Shown here: one piece after another, positions 44,969-54,623 of the stretch
Numbering within the stretch: position 1 is the stretch's first letter
How the letters are laid out: the number at the start of each line of letters is the position of its first letter
NCBI RefSeq assembly: GCF_004341375.1
Contig: NZ_SLXO01000005.1
Coordinates: 124,001 to 188,000, forward strand
DNA length: 64,000 nucleotides
Direction: 5' to 3'
DNA from: Rhodothalassium salexigens DSM 2132
GTDB lineage: Bacteria > Pseudomonadota > Alphaproteobacteria > Sphingomonadales > Rhodothalassiaceae
Translations under genes and position numbers: made by a program
The notes under the pieces: model-generated
Told to the model about the DNA's origin: nothing
The model's input: only the letters and a program-made list of their open reading frames with translations
The model's database searches: none

Positions 44969-45424
44969 ATGACCAGCGAAACGCCTCTCAAGATCGCCAT
45001 CGCCACCAACGACCGCGAGACCCTCGACGCGCATTTCGGCTCGGCGCGGACGTTCGCCGTCTATGAGGTGACGCCGACGGCGAGCCGGATGGTCGAGGTG
45101 CTGGCCTTCGACGACGCCACCGATCAGGACGGACAGCACGACCCGGTGGACGACCGCATCACGCCCAAGGTCGACGCGCTGGCCGGCTGCGCCTTGCTGT
45201 TCGTGCTGGCGATCGGCGGGCCGGCGGCGGCCAAGGTGGTGCGCGCCGGCATCCACCCGATCAAGCGCAAGGCGCCCGAACCGATCGCCGACCTGATCGC
45301 CCAGACCCAGGCGATGCTCGCCGGCACGCCGCCGCCGTTTCTGCGCAAGGCGCTCGGACGCCGCCCGAGCGATTTCGACGCCGATGCCGGCGGCATCGAC
45401 TATGCCGGGGAGGGCGCCCAATGA
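44969..45424 (+). CDS. nifX: NifX, FeMo-cofactor precursor carrier
   Basis: This 151-residue protein of the NifX/NafY/NifB-C-terminal family binds NifB-co or VK-cluster during transfer to NifEN. The domain starts at LKIAIATNDRETLDAHFGSARTFAVYEV and includes CALLFVLAIGGPAAAKVVRAGIHPIK. The ATG at 44969 has AGGAG at four bases and is preferred to ATG 44926. The stop overlaps the next gene by four bases. Confidence 0.95.
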   Translation: MTSETPLKIAIATNDRETLDAHFGSARTFAVYEVTPTASRMVEVLAFDDATDQDGQHDPVDDRITPKVDALAGCALLFVLAIGGPAAAKVVRAGIHPIKRKAPEPIADLIAQTQAMLAGTPPPFLRKALGRRPSDFDADAGGIDYAGEGAQ

Positions 45425-45894
45425 CCGCCGAGATCGTGTCTCTGCCACGCGGCGGCGACATGCCCGCCAGCGCGTTCCTCGCCCAACTGATCGCGGTGAT
45501 CCGGGCCGAGGACGGCTATGGCTCCTGGGACGACAAGCCCGACACCGATTTGCTGGCCGATTTCATCGTCACCCGGCAGGAGCGCCGGGACATGCCGATC
45601 ATCGGCGACCCCGACCCCGACCTGTTGTGGCGGGTGGAGAAATTCTACGATGCCGTGGGCCTGGCGGTCGAGCGCCACAGCGGCGTCATGGCCGCCCAGA
45701 TGTCGAAGATCCACCATGAGGGCTTCGGCCGCATCGTGTTGATCGCCGGGCGGCTGGTGGTGTTGTCGAAGCATGTGCGCGACCTGAACCGGTTCGGCTT
45801 CGAGAGCTATGCCAAGCTCGCCGAAGCGGGCGAAGCGGCGGTGCAGGACGCGGTGAAAACCATCGCCCGCTTTCCCGAGGCCGCGCAAGCCTGA
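45421..45894 (+). CDS. NifX-associated nitrogen fixation protein (DUF269 family)
   Basis: This 157-residue protein of the DUF269/Nif-associated family lies, as usual, directly after nifX. Recognisable parts are FLAQLIAVIRAEDGYGSWD, FIVTRQERRDMPIIGDPDPD and LVVLSKHVRDLNRFGF. Its function is unknown, although it is nearly always with nifENX. It is coupled to nifX by an ATGA overlap. The small CCNE/DUF683 gene that often comes next is missing; the convergent apbE gene begins instead. Confidence 0.93.
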   Translation: MTAEIVSLPRGGDMPASAFLAQLIAVIRAEDGYGSWDDKPDTDLLADFIVTRQERRDMPIIGDPDPDLLWRVEKFYDAVGLAVERHSGVMAAQMSKIHHEGFGRIVLIAGRLVVLSKHVRDLNRFGFESYAKLAEAGEAAVQDAVKTIARFPEAAQA

Positions 45895-45951
45895 CCCGGT
45901 CAGCGACGGCGCTGGGGCGGTTGGGGCGCGCTTGGGCCGCCTGGGCGCGGT

Positions 45952-47202
45952 TCAGCCGCCGCGCGGCGTCTGGATGGCCGGCGTTGGCAGGGCGACGTCT
46001 GGACCGGCACCGTTTGGGCCGGCGGCAGCGGCTTGCTGCGCCCCGTCAGCGCCCGGCCCTGCGTCGGCTCCTTCGTCGGCTCCTGGGCCCGGTCTGAATG
46101 CCGGTCCATGGCGGTGCCCAAATACCCGCACCGTGGCGGCGATCTGAGGGTCGAGGCGGTTGCGCATTGCCTCGGTCGCCCAGATCTCGCCCTGGTCGGT
46201 GATGATCAGCACCGCTTCCACCGCCATCGCCGCCGCCACCCGGGCCCAATCGCCGGCGTCGGCGACGCTGAGCGCGGTGGCGGCGGCGTCGGCGCGCGCG
46301 CCGTCGGTGTCGAGCACCGACACCGAAACGATATGGCGGACCGGCGTGCCGGTGCGCGGGTCGATGATATGGGCGAACCGCTCGCCGTCATGGTCGAAAT
46401 AGCGTTCGTAATTGCCCGAGGTGTAGAGCCCCTCGCCGGGGCGCAGCGACACCGCCGCGACCGCCCCCCACATGAACGGGTCGCGGATCGCCACCCGCCA
46501 CGGCCGGCCCCCGGTTCGGCCGCCCCGGCGCCCCGCATGGCGGCCGAGCACGTGCACATCGCCGCCGGCATTGAGCACCGCGTCCGCGATGCCCATGGCG
46601 CGCAACTCGGCCGCCGCCAGGTCCAACGCCGCGCCCTTGGCGAACCCGCCCAGGTCCAACTGCACCGCCGGGTTGGTCGACGTCACCGCCAGGCCCTCAA
46701 TGCTCAGGTCGGTCATGCGCGGCCGTTCGGCGAGCACCGCAGCGATCCGGTCGGGCGCCGGCGGCGCGCCGGTGGGCGGGGTGTCGGCGTGAAACCCCCA
46801 CAGCGCGACGAGGCGGCCGATGGCCGGGTCGAACAGCCCGCCGCTGGCGCGCGACAAGTGTTGCCCCCGGTGCAGCACCGCAGCCAGCCGAGGGTCGACC
46901 ATAATGGTGGTCCGGCCCTCGGCGATCGCGGCGTTGAGCCGGCTCAACGCCCCGCCAGGGCGCCAGGCGTGCCAGTCGTCGTGCACCTCGCGCAGCAGCC
47001 GGCCGACGCGGGTCGCCGCGGCGCGCGCGTCGGTCTTCGGCACGCCCCGGATCTCGATCTCCACCAGGGTGCCGAAGACATAGAAGGTGTCGCGGTGGAC
47101 CGGGATCGGCCCGCCCCACAGCGCCGCGATCGCCAGCCCCACCAGCGCCAGAAGCGCGCCAAGGCCGGCGAGGGTGCGCCGGTGGCGTCCGGCCCGTGTC
47201 AT
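45952..47202 (-). CDS. apbE: ApbE-type FMN transferase (RnfF)
   Basis: This 416-residue FAD:protein FMN transferase attaches FMN to Thr or Ser in RnfD and RnfG; the gene beside rnf in Rhodobacter capsulatus is called rnfF. A membrane anchor lies at about 15-33. The ApbE core has LDLGGFAKGAALDLAA, AVLNAGGDVHVLG, LYTSGNYERYFDHDG and HIIDPRTGTPV, including the metal- and FAD-binding residues. The C-terminal 60 residues are a Gly/Ala/Pro-rich tail. Its ATG overlaps the stop of the RseC-like gene (ATGA). Confidence 0.93.
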   Translation of the reverse strand: MTRAGRHRRTLAGLGALLALVGLAIAALWGGPIPVHRDTFYVFGTLVEIEIRGVPKTDARAAATRVGRLLREVHDDWHAWRPGGALSRLNAAIAEGRTTIMVDPRLAAVLHRGQHLSRASGGLFDPAIGRLVALWGFHADTPPTGAPPAPDRIAAVLAERPRMTDLSIEGLAVTSTNPAVQLDLGGFAKGAALDLAAAELRAMGIADAVLNAGGDVHVLGRHAGRRGGRTGGRPWRVAIRDPFMWGAVAAVSLRPGEGLYTSGNYERYFDHDGERFAHIIDPRTGTPVRHIVSVSVLDTDGARADAAATALSVADAGDWARVAAAMAVEAVLIITDQGEIWATEAMRNRLDPQIAATVRVFGHRHGPAFRPGPGADEGADAGPGADGAQQAAAAGPNGAGPDVALPTPAIQTPRGG

Positions 47203-47699
47203 GGCGGATCGCCCGCCGGTTGCCGGAACACCGCTTCGACGCGCAGTTCGGCGGCGGCCCGGCCGCGACGCTCGGCCAGCCGCGCCGGCAGCAGGGACGC
47301 CGCCAAAACCGGCCCGCAGAGCAGGGCAATGGTCAGGTCCGACAGGCCGAGTGCGGCCGCCAGCCCCGCCGTCAGCGCCAACGCCAAAGGCGGCACCAGA
47401 TAGGCGAGGCCGGCGGCGCGGAGAAACCGGCCGCCGGCCATGGTGACCACGACGCGGTCGCCGGGCGCGACCGGTTCGGGGCACGCCAGGGCGATTTCAA
47501 GCGGCGCGCTGTCGAGCACCGCCGCCCACGCGCCGGCACCGCACCCGGCGCGCGCGGCACACTGCGCACAGCCGGTCAGCCGCTCGGCCCGCAGCCGCAC
47601 CCGGTCGCCGTCCACCGCCACCACCGCCAGGGTCTGGCGCAGCGCGCGGCGAGGGTCGCCGTCGCTCGGTGCGGGGCAGGGGGCGGGCCGCTCGGACAT
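47199..47699 (-). CDS. RseC/MucC-like membrane protein
   Basis: This 166-residue protein is of the RseC (SoxR-reducing/Rnf-associated) family. Its N-terminal domain has the cysteine cluster CAQCAARAGCGAG, and two hydrophobic segments follow (about 90-135). Such genes often accompany rnf genes and may help assemble the complex or pass electrons. The ATG at 47699 lies 11 bases after the fdxN stop. It is third in the minus-strand operon of ferredoxins and ApbE. Confidence 0.82.
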   Translation of the reverse strand: MSERPAPCPAPSDGDPRRALRQTLAVVAVDGDRVRLRAERLTGCAQCAARAGCGAGAWAAVLDSAPLEIALACPEPVAPGDRVVVTMAGGRFLRAAGLAYLVPPLALALTAGLAAALGLSDLTIALLCGPVLAASLLPARLAERRGRAAAELRVEAVFRQPAGDPP

Positions 47700-47710
47700 G
47701 GCGCGACGGC

Positions 47711-47908
47711 CTATTCGGCCGGCACGATGCAGCCGTCTTCCATGCAGGTTTCCAGGCATTGCGGCATGTCGAAATCGGGTTCGCACTCGGTGCAGGTGTC
47801 GGCCTTGATCGCGAACAGGCCCTTGTGGGGCACGATCGCGCTGGTCGGACAGACCGGTTCGCAATCGCCGCAGGCGGTGCACAAATTGATGTCGATCTTC
47901 ATGGCCAT
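47711..47908 (-). CDS. fdxN: FdxN, 2[4Fe-4S] ferredoxin
   Basis: This 65-residue bacterial-type ferredoxin has CTACGDCEPVCP and a second motif CTECEPDFDMPQC followed by CMEDGC, the expanded second-cluster loop typical of nif-linked FdxN. It is the likely direct electron donor to NifH, reduced by the Rnf complex. The ATG at 47908 is preceded by AAGGAGA; an internal ATG two codons later is possible. It is the second gene of the ferredoxin-apbE operon. Confidence 0.95.
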   Translation of the reverse strand: MAMKIDINLCTACGDCEPVCPTSAIVPHKGLFAIKADTCTECEPDFDMPQCLETCMEDGCIVPAE

Positions 47909-47961
47909 GGCGGTCTCCTTTGCTTGCATGGCTGGGGGGGCGGGGTGCCCCTGAGGGCGGC

Positions 47962-48705
<744 letters not shown>

Positions 48706-48716
48706 TTAGGGCGAAC

Positions 48717-48733
48717 TTGGCACACTGCCTGCT
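48717..48733 (+). promoter_or_regulatory. sigma-54 promoter of rnfABCDGEH
   Basis: TTGGCACACTGCCTGCT has GG (48719) and GC (48731) with ten bases between. It is 138 bases before the rnfA ATG. Confidence 0.88.
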
Positions 48734-48870
48734 AGCAGTGGCTTGAGGGCCAACCCGCAGTGTCGGGCGCCCGGCGCGGCGTGGGCGCAAGGGCGCCACG
48801 GATTTTGCGTCAGACCGCCCCGACCATGTTGCCCTGGCCCGCGGCAAGGCCCGAGAAAGGAGCCCGAGAC

Positions 48871-49452
48871 ATGCCGGAATTCGTCGTCATCCTGCTCGGC
48901 ACCGCGCTGGTCAACAATGTGGTGTTGGTCAAGTTCCTCGGCCTGTGTCCGTTCATGGGCGTATCGCGAAAGATCGACGCCGCCATCGGCATGGGGCTGG
49001 CGACCACCTTCGTGCTGACCCTGGCGGCGGCGGCCAGTTGGCTGATCGAAACCCTGATCCTGGTGCCGCTCGACCTCGGTTTTCTGCGCATTCTGAGCTT
49101 TATCCTGGTGATCGCGGCGATCGTGCAGTTCACCGAGATCGTGTTGCGCAAGACGGTGCCCGGGCTCTATCGCGCGCTCGGCATCTATCTGCCGCTGATC
49201 ACCACCAATTGCGCGGTTTTGGGCGTCGCGCTGCTGAACATCCAACAAGGCCAGGGGTTCGCGCAAAGCCTGCTTTACGGCTTCGGCTCGGCGCTGGGCT
49301 TCACCGGCGTGCTGGCGATCTTCGCCGGCATGCGCGAGAAGCTCGCCCAACTCCATGTGCCCGCGGCCTTCGCCGGCGCGCCCATCGCCTTCATCTCCGC
49401 CGGTCTGCTGTCCATGGCGTTCATGGGCTTCGCGGGCCTGGTGCCGAACTGA
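48871..49452 (+). CDS. rnfA: RnfA, ion-translocating electron transport subunit
   Basis: This 193-residue polytopic inner-membrane protein of the RnfA/NqrE family has about six hydrophobic segments and the conserved [11 protein letters not shown] and [13 protein letters not shown], whose cysteines bind a membrane-embedded 2Fe-2S centre together with RnfE. The ATG at 48871 follows AAAGGAG. It is the first gene of the Rnf operon, which couples ion flow to reduction of ferredoxin for nitrogenase. Confidence 0.97.
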   Translation: MPEFVVILLGTALVNNVVLVKFLGLCPFMGVSRKIDAAIGMGLATTFVLTLAAAASWLIETLILVPLDLGFLRILSFILVIAAIVQFTEIVLRKTVPGLYRALGIYLPLITTNCAVLGVALLNIQQGQGFAQSLLYGFGSALGFTGVLAIFAGMREKLAQLHVPAAFAGAPIAFISAGLLSMAFMGFAGLVPN

Positions 49453-49471
49453 GCGCGGGGGGCTTGAGCCG

Positions 49472-50041
49472 ATGGTCGCTGCCGTTGCCGTGATGACCGC
49501 CATGGGGCTGACCCTGGGGCTGATGCTGGGGGTCGCGGCGCGCCGGTTTCATGTGCCGGTGCCGCCGATCGTCGACGCCATCGAAGAGCTGTTGCCGGGC
49601 ACCAATTGCGGCCAGTGCGGGCTGCCCGGGTGCCGCGCCGGCGCCGAGGCGCTGGCGGCCGGCAGCGTGCCGGTGACGCTGTGCCCGCCCGGCGGCCGCG
49701 CGGTCGCCCGAGAGCTGGCCGCGTTGATCGGCGGCGACGCCGGCGCGCTCGGCGAGCTCAGCGGTGGCGACGAGGCCGAGGCCATGGTCGCCTTCATCTT
49801 CGAAGACCACTGCACCGGCTGCACCAAGTGTTTCAAGCGCTGCCCGACCGACGCCATCGTCGGCGCCAACAAGCAGGTCCACACGGTGATCACCGACGCC
49901 TGCATCGGCTGCGACGCCTGCGTCGAGGTCTGCCCGACCGAAGCGATCATCCGCCGGCCCAAGCCGCGCACCCTGCGCAACTGGTACTGGGATCGCCCCG
50001 ACCCGCGCGTCGGCGAGGCGGTGGAAAGGCCCGCGCCATGA
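49472..50041 (+). CDS. rnfB: RnfB, iron-sulfur electron transport subunit
   Basis: This 189-residue protein has an N-terminal membrane anchor, the RnfB-specific cluster motif NCGQCGLPGCRAGAE, and two ferredoxin-type motifs, CTGCTKCFKRCP and CIGCDACVEVCP, in the C-terminal half. RnfB passes electrons to ferredoxin. The ATG at 49472 lies 19 bases after the rnfA stop; the stop overlaps rnfC (ATGA). Confidence 0.96.
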   Translation: MVAAVAVMTAMGLTLGLMLGVAARRFHVPVPPIVDAIEELLPGTNCGQCGLPGCRAGAEALAAGSVPVTLCPPGGRAVARELAALIGGDAGALGELSGGDEAEAMVAFIFEDHCTGCTKCFKRCPTDAIVGANKQVHTVITDACIGCDACVEVCPTEAIIRRPKPRTLRNWYWDRPDPRVGEAVERPAP

Positions 50042-51786
50042 GCCCCGTCCCGCTTTTCGGCCGGTTCGACCCGGCGCGGCTGTTCTCGTTCAAGGGCGGG
50101 GTCCACCCCGAGACCCGCAAGCATCTGAGCGCCGAGCGCGCCATCGAGGACATGCCGTTGCCCGCCCTGTTGCGGGTGCCGCTGTTGCAGCATGTGGGCG
50201 CCGAGGCCGAGCCGCTGGTGGCGCGCGGCGACACGGTGCTGAAGGGGCAGTTGATCGGCAAGGCGAGCGGGCCGATCTCGGCCAATGTCCACGCGCCCAC
50301 GTCGGGCCAGGTGATCGCCGTGGGGCCGTTCCCCGCGCCGCACCCGTCCGGGCTGCCGGTGACCACGGTCACCATCCGCCCCGACGGCGCCGACCGGTGG
50401 GGGCCGCGCCTGGCCAAGCCCCATGTGGCCACCGCCGCGCCCGAGACGCTCGCCGCCCAGGTCGCCGAGGCCGGGATCGTCGGCCTGGGCGGGGCGACCT
50501 TTCCCGCGTCGGTCAAGCTCAACCTGCGCGCCCGCTACGACCTGGACACGCTGATCATCAACGCCGCCGAGTGCGAGCCCTATCTGACCTGCGACGACCG
50601 GCTGATGCGCGAACGCGCCGACGAAGTGGCCGACGGCGCCGGCATCATGGCGCGCGCCTTGGGCGTTCGGCGGGTGATCGTGGCGATCGAGTCCAACAAG
50701 CCCCTGGCGATCGAGGCGATGACCCGCCATCGCCACGTGCTGGATCATGTCTTGCAGATCAAGACAGTGCCCAGCCAATACCCGATGGGCTCTGAGAAGC
50801 ATCTGGTCAAGACGCTGACCGGCAAGGAAACCCCGGCGCGCGCGCTGACCGCCGAGATGGGCGTGGTGGTGCACAATGCGGCGACCGCCCATGCCGTCCA
50901 TCTGGCGCTGCGCTACGGCGAACCGCTGATCTCGCGGGTAGTGACGGTGTCGGGGCGCGGCGTCGCCCGGCCGGCCAATCTGCGCGTGCCGATCGGCACC
51001 CCGGTGGCCGACGTTCTGGCCCATTGCGGCGGCCTGGTCGCGACGCCCGAGCGCTTGTTGCTCGGCGGGCCGATGATGGGCCAGCCGATCCAGAACCCGC
51101 GCGTGCCGGTCATCAAGGGCACCAACGGCATCCTGGCCTTGACCGCCGGCGAAGCGCGCGACCAGCGGGTCATGCCGTGCATCCGCTGCGGGCTGTGCGT
51201 GCAGGTCTGCCCGATGGGGCTGACGCCGTTCGAATTGAAGGCGCGGATCGACGCCGGCGACCTGGACGGCGCCGCCAGGGTGGGGCTGCTCGACTGCCTG
51301 CAGTGCGGCTGCTGTTCCTTCGCCTGTCCGTCGAACCGGCCGCTGGTGCAGACGATCCAGTATGCCAAGGGCAAGCTGGCCGAGCGCGACAGCGCCCAGC
51401 ACCAGCGCGAAGAAGCCAAGCGGCTGGCGGCGGCGCGCACCGCCCGGCTGGCCGCCATCGCCGAGGCCAAACGCGCCGCCATGGCACAGCGCAAGGCGGA
51501 AATGGCCGCCAAGAAGAAGCGCGCCGGGCAGGCGACGACCGAAACGGCGGCCAAGGCGCCAATCCCGCCGGCGCCCTCGGCCGAGGCTCCTAAAGCGCCC
51601 CCGGCCGGCGCCCAGCCCGATGTCCAGCCCGCCGCCCCCACAGACGCCCCCACAGACGTCCAACCCGGCGCCCAACCCGACGCCCAACTCGGCGCCCAAC
51701 TCGGCGCCCTGGCCAACGCCAAGGCCGGCGCCCAGGTCGAGGCAAGGGCCGACGCAAAGGCCGATGCCCGGGAGGCGGTGGAATGA
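50038..51786 (+). CDS. rnfC: RnfC, NADH-binding electron transport subunit
   Basis: This 582-residue subunit contacts NADH through an NqrF/Nuo51-like domain and binds FMN ([29 protein letters not shown]). Two [4Fe-4S] clusters are indicated by [15 protein letters not shown] and [17 protein letters not shown]. After about residue 450 the protein continues with a charged helical segment rich in Ala, Lys and Arg and then a degenerate Gln/Pro/Asp/Ala repeat tail ([19 protein letters not shown]), a variable feature of RnfC proteins. It overlaps both neighbours by four bases. Confidence 0.95.
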   Translation: MSPVPLFGRFDPARLFSFKGGVHPETRKHLSAERAIEDMPLPALLRVPLLQHVGAEAEPLVARGDTVLKGQLIGKASGPISANVHAPTSGQVIAVGPFPAPHPSGLPVTTVTIRPDGADRWGPRLAKPHVATAAPETLAAQVAEAGIVGLGGATFPASVKLNLRARYDLDTLIINAAECEPYLTCDDRLMRERADEVADGAGIMARALGVRRVIVAIESNKPLAIEAMTRHRHVLDHVLQIKTVPSQYPMGSEKHLVKTLTGKETPARALTAEMGVVVHNAATAHAVHLALRYGEPLISRVVTVSGRGVARPANLRVPIGTPVADVLAHCGGLVATPERLLLGGPMMGQPIQNPRVPVIKGTNGILALTAGEARDQRVMPCIRCGLCVQVCPMGLTPFELKARIDAGDLDGAARVGLLDCLQCGCCSFACPSNRPLVQTIQYAKGKLAERDSAQHQREEAKRLAAARTARLAAIAEAKRAAMAQRKAEMAAKKKRAGQATTETAAKAPIPPAPSAEAPKAPPAGAQPDVQPAAPTDAPTDVQPGAQPDAQLGAQLGALANAKAGAQVEARADAKADAREAVE

Positions 51787-52856
51787 CCGCCCCGCGCCTG
51801 GTCAGCGGGCCGCACACCCATTCCCGGTTCAATGTCTCGCGCACCATGCTGGCGGTGATGGTGTGCCTGACCCCGGCGACCCTGTTCGGGCTTTATCAGT
51901 TCGGCTGGCCGGCGGTGCTGCTGTTTGGCGTCACCGTGGCGGCGGCGTGGGCGGCGGAGATCGCGTGCCTGGCGCTGGCCGGCCAGCCGGTGGCGCGCTT
52001 CGCCACCGACGGGTCGGCGCTGCTGACCGGCTGGATACTGGCCTTGTCGCTGCCGCCTTGGGCGCCCTGGTGGGTCGGCGTGGCCGGCGCCGGCATCGCC
52101 ATCGTGATCGGCAAGCATGTGTTCGGCGGCCTGGGGCAGAACCTGTTCAACCCGGCCATGGTCGCCCGCGCCATGCTGCTGGTGGCGCTACCGGTAAAGA
52201 TGACCGCCTGGGTGGCGCCGGGGCCGGCGCGGGCCGGGGCGCTCAGTTTCGACCAGGCGCTCGGCGTCACCTTCGGCGGCGGGGCGCCGGTCGATGCGGT
52301 CAGCGGCGCCTCGGTGCTGAGCCAGATCCAGAGCCAATTGGACGCCGGGCTGGCCATGGACCAGGTGTTGGCCGGGATCGGCAGTTTCCAGGACCAGTTT
52401 CTGGGCCTGGTGCCCGGTTCCCTGGGCGAAACCAGCGCGCTTTTGCTGTTGCTGGGCGGCGTCGCGCTGATCTTGATGCGGGTGATCACCGTGGTCATTC
52501 CGCTCAGCGTCATCGGCGCGCTCTATCTGGCGGCGGCGGCGGCCTGGGCGCTGGCGCCCGACCGGTTTCCGCCGCCGCACTATCACCTGGCCTCGGGTGC
52601 GGTGATGTTCTGCGCCTTCTTCATCGCCACCGACTATGTGACCTCGCCGATCACCGGGCTGGGCAAGATGCTGTACGGCGTCGGCATCGGGCTGCTGATC
52701 TTCGTCATCCGCAGTTGGGGCGCGTTCCCCGAGGGGGTGGCCTTTGCGGTCTTGTTGATGAACGCGTGCACGCCGTTGATCGACGATTATGTCCGCCCGC
52801 GCATCTTCGGCCGCACCCGTGCCGGCAAGCCGCTGGAACTGGGGGACCGGCCATGA
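51783..52856 (+). CDS. rnfD: RnfD, membrane subunit with covalent FMN
   Basis: This 357-residue polytopic membrane protein of the RnfD/NqrB family starts with the conserved [10 protein letters not shown] and [15 protein letters not shown]. The flavinylation site is DAVSGAS, with Ser177 where related proteins usually have the FMN-bound threonine. ApbE, encoded nearby, would attach the FMN. The C-terminal half includes [21 protein letters not shown]. It overlaps rnfC and rnfG by four bases each. Confidence 0.95.
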   Translation: MTAPRLVSGPHTHSRFNVSRTMLAVMVCLTPATLFGLYQFGWPAVLLFGVTVAAAWAAEIACLALAGQPVARFATDGSALLTGWILALSLPPWAPWWVGVAGAGIAIVIGKHVFGGLGQNLFNPAMVARAMLLVALPVKMTAWVAPGPARAGALSFDQALGVTFGGGAPVDAVSGASVLSQIQSQLDAGLAMDQVLAGIGSFQDQFLGLVPGSLGETSALLLLLGGVALILMRVITVVIPLSVIGALYLAAAAAWALAPDRFPPPHYHLASGAVMFCAFFIATDYVTSPITGLGKMLYGVGIGLLIFVIRSWGAFPEGVAFAVLLMNACTPLIDDYVRPRIFGRTRAGKPLELGDRP

Positions 52857-53566
52857 CCGACGAGCCCGCCGCCCCGACCGCACCGCCGGGATCGCCGGGA
52901 CCGCCGGCCAAGCTCGGCTGGGCCGGTGCGCTGCGCCGGTCGCCGGTGTGGCACGGGCTGTTGCTGGGCCTGTTCGCGCTCGCCACCGCGGCGATCCTGT
53001 CGCTGTCGGACGCGCTGACCCGCGGGCCGATCGCCCGGCGCGCGGCCGAGGATCTGCGCGCCTCGCTCGCCCAGGTGATCCCGGCCGACCGCCACGACAA
53101 TGACCTGCTCAGCCACCGGCGCACGCTCGCCGACGCCGCCGAGGGCGAGGTGCCGGTGTTCCTGGCCCGCGCCGAGGGCCGGGTGACCGGGGTCGCCTTC
53201 GTGCTCACCGGCTCGGGCTATTCGGGCGCCATCCGGGTGCTGATCGGCCTCGCCCCCGACGGCACGATCCTAGGGGTCCGGGTGCTGTCGCACAGCGAAA
53301 CGCCGGGGCTCGGCGACAAGATCGAGGTCGCCAAGGACGACTGGATCGAGGGGTTCACCGGCCGCTCGCTCGGCGATCCGGGCCCTGAAGGCTGGCGGGT
53401 GCGCAAGGACGGCGGCGTCTTCGACCAGTTCTCGGGCGCCACGATCACGCCGCGCGCCGTGGTCGCCACCGTCCAGCGCGGTCTGGCCCTGTTCGCCCGT
53501 CACCGCGACGCGCTGTTGCGCCCCGACCCGCTTGAGCAAGCGCCACAGACCAGGGAGACCGACTGA
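52853..53566 (+). CDS. rnfG: RnfG, periplasmic FMN-binding subunit
   Basis: This 237-residue protein has one N-terminal membrane segment (about residues 36-56) and a periplasmic FMN-binding domain. The flavinylation motif is DQFSGATIT with Thr197 as the probable attachment site. [14 protein letters not shown] is a strongly conserved RnfG segment. The N-terminal 25 residues are Pro-rich. It overlaps rnfD at its start (ATGA) and shares one base with rnfE (TGATG). Confidence 0.94.
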   Translation: MTDEPAAPTAPPGSPGPPAKLGWAGALRRSPVWHGLLLGLFALATAAILSLSDALTRGPIARRAAEDLRASLAQVIPADRHDNDLLSHRRTLADAAEGEVPVFLARAEGRVTGVAFVLTGSGYSGAIRVLIGLAPDGTILGVRVLSHSETPGLGDKIEVAKDDWIEGFTGRSLGDPGPEGWRVRKDGGVFDQFSGATITPRAVVATVQRGLALFARHRDALLRPDPLEQAPQTRETD

Positions 53567-54294
53567 TGGCCATGGACTATGCCGCGATCGCCCGCAACGG
53601 GCTGTGGGACAACAATGTGGTGTTCGGCCAGCTTCTGGCGCTGTGTCCGCTGCTCGCGGTCACCGGCACCGCCACCAACGGGCTCGGCATGGGGCTCGCC
53701 TCGACGGCGGTGATGGTCGGTGCCGGGCTCGCCGTGTCCGTGCTGCGCAAGGTGATCACGCCGCAGATCCGTATCCCCGCCTTCGTGTTGTTGATCGCCT
53801 GCCTGGTGACCGTGGTCGACCTGGCGTTGAACGCCTGGCTGCACGATCTGCACAAGGGGCTGGGGCTGTTCATCCCGCTGATCGTCACCAATTGCGCGAT
53901 CCTGGGCCGCGCCGAGGCGTTCGCCTCGCGCTATGAACCGCTGGCCGCCACCGCCGACGGGTTGATGATGGGCATCGGCTTCACCGTCGCGCTGGTGGCC
54001 TTGGGCGGCGTGCGCGAGATCCTCGGCTCGGGCACGCTGTTCGCCGACGCCGCCGTGCTGCTCGGCCCCGGCTTCGGCTTTCTCGAACGCACGGTGATCC
54101 CCGACTATCAGGGCTTTTTGCTGATGATCCTGCCGCCCGGCGGGTTCATCGCGCTGGGCTTTCTGCTCGCCCTCAAGGCGCTGGCCGACCGCCGCAGCCG
54201 CCCCGACGAAACCGCCAGCGCGGCGCCGGAAAAGGTGTTCACCGCCGCCGGCGTGCTGACCCGCCAGACGCCCGAAAGCGGAGAGACACCATGA
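53566..54294 (+). CDS. rnfE: RnfE, ion-translocating electron transport subunit
   Basis: This 242-residue polytopic membrane protein is of the RnfE/NqrD family and related to RnfA. It shows NNVVFGQLLALCPLLAVTG and LIVTNCAILGRAEAFAS, whose cysteines pair with those of RnfA to hold the membrane 2Fe-2S centre. The C-terminus after about residue 205 is a hydrophilic tail. An ATG two codons downstream (53572) is also possible. It overlaps rnfH by four bases. Confidence 0.95.
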   Translation: MAMDYAAIARNGLWDNNVVFGQLLALCPLLAVTGTATNGLGMGLASTAVMVGAGLAVSVLRKVITPQIRIPAFVLLIACLVTVVDLALNAWLHDLHKGLGLFIPLIVTNCAILGRAEAFASRYEPLAATADGLMMGIGFTVALVALGGVREILGSGTLFADAAVLLGPGFGFLERTVIPDYQGFLLMILPPGGFIALGFLLALKALADRRSRPDETASAAPEKVFTAAGVLTRQTPESGETP

Positions 54295-54545
54295 TCGTCA
54301 GCGCTGCCTTCGCCAAGCCCACCGTGCAGGTGTGGCGCAATCTCGACGTGCCCGACGGCGCCACCGTGCGCGAGGTGATCGAACGCTCGGGCCTGCTCGA
54401 CCAGTTCCCCGAAATCGACCTGGCGACCCACAAGGTCGGCATCTTCGGCGCGCTCGCCAAGCTCGACAAGCCGGTCAAGCCCGGCGACCGGGTCGAGGTC
54501 TACCGCCCGATCCACCCCGACGCCGAGCTTCTGGACCGCCGATGA
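54291..54545 (+). CDS. rnfH: RnfH, ubiquitin-like small protein
   Basis: This 84-residue beta-grasp protein of the RnfH family has the core VSAAFAKPTVQVWRNLDVPDG and KVGIFGALAKLDKPVKPGDR-VEVYRPI. RnfH ends the rnf operon in Rhodobacter, where it is needed for nitrogen fixation; its exact function is unresolved. Its start overlaps rnfE, and its stop overlaps a 21-codon frame. Confidence 0.92.
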   Translation: MIVSAAFAKPTVQVWRNLDVPDGATVREVIERSGLLDQFPEIDLATHKVGIFGALAKLDKPVKPGDRVEVYRPIHPDAELLDRR

Positions 54546-54607
54546 CCCCGACCCAACCCCCGACCCAACCCCTGGCCCGAACCCCGACCCGAACCCCCAG
54601 GCGCTAA
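54542..54607 (+). CDS. possible 21-residue Pro/Thr-rich micro-ORF after rnfH
   Basis: ATG overlaps the rnfH stop (ATGA) and is followed by 21 codons in a tandemly repeated C-rich sequence encoding PTQPPTQPLARTPTRTPRR before TAA. The overlap imitates the coupled arrangement of the rest of the operon, but the repeat nature argues for non-coding filler. No function can be proposed. Confidence 0.25.
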   Translation: MTPTQPPTQPLARTPTRTPRR

Positions 54608-54623
54608 GGCAGAGGAGACCGCC

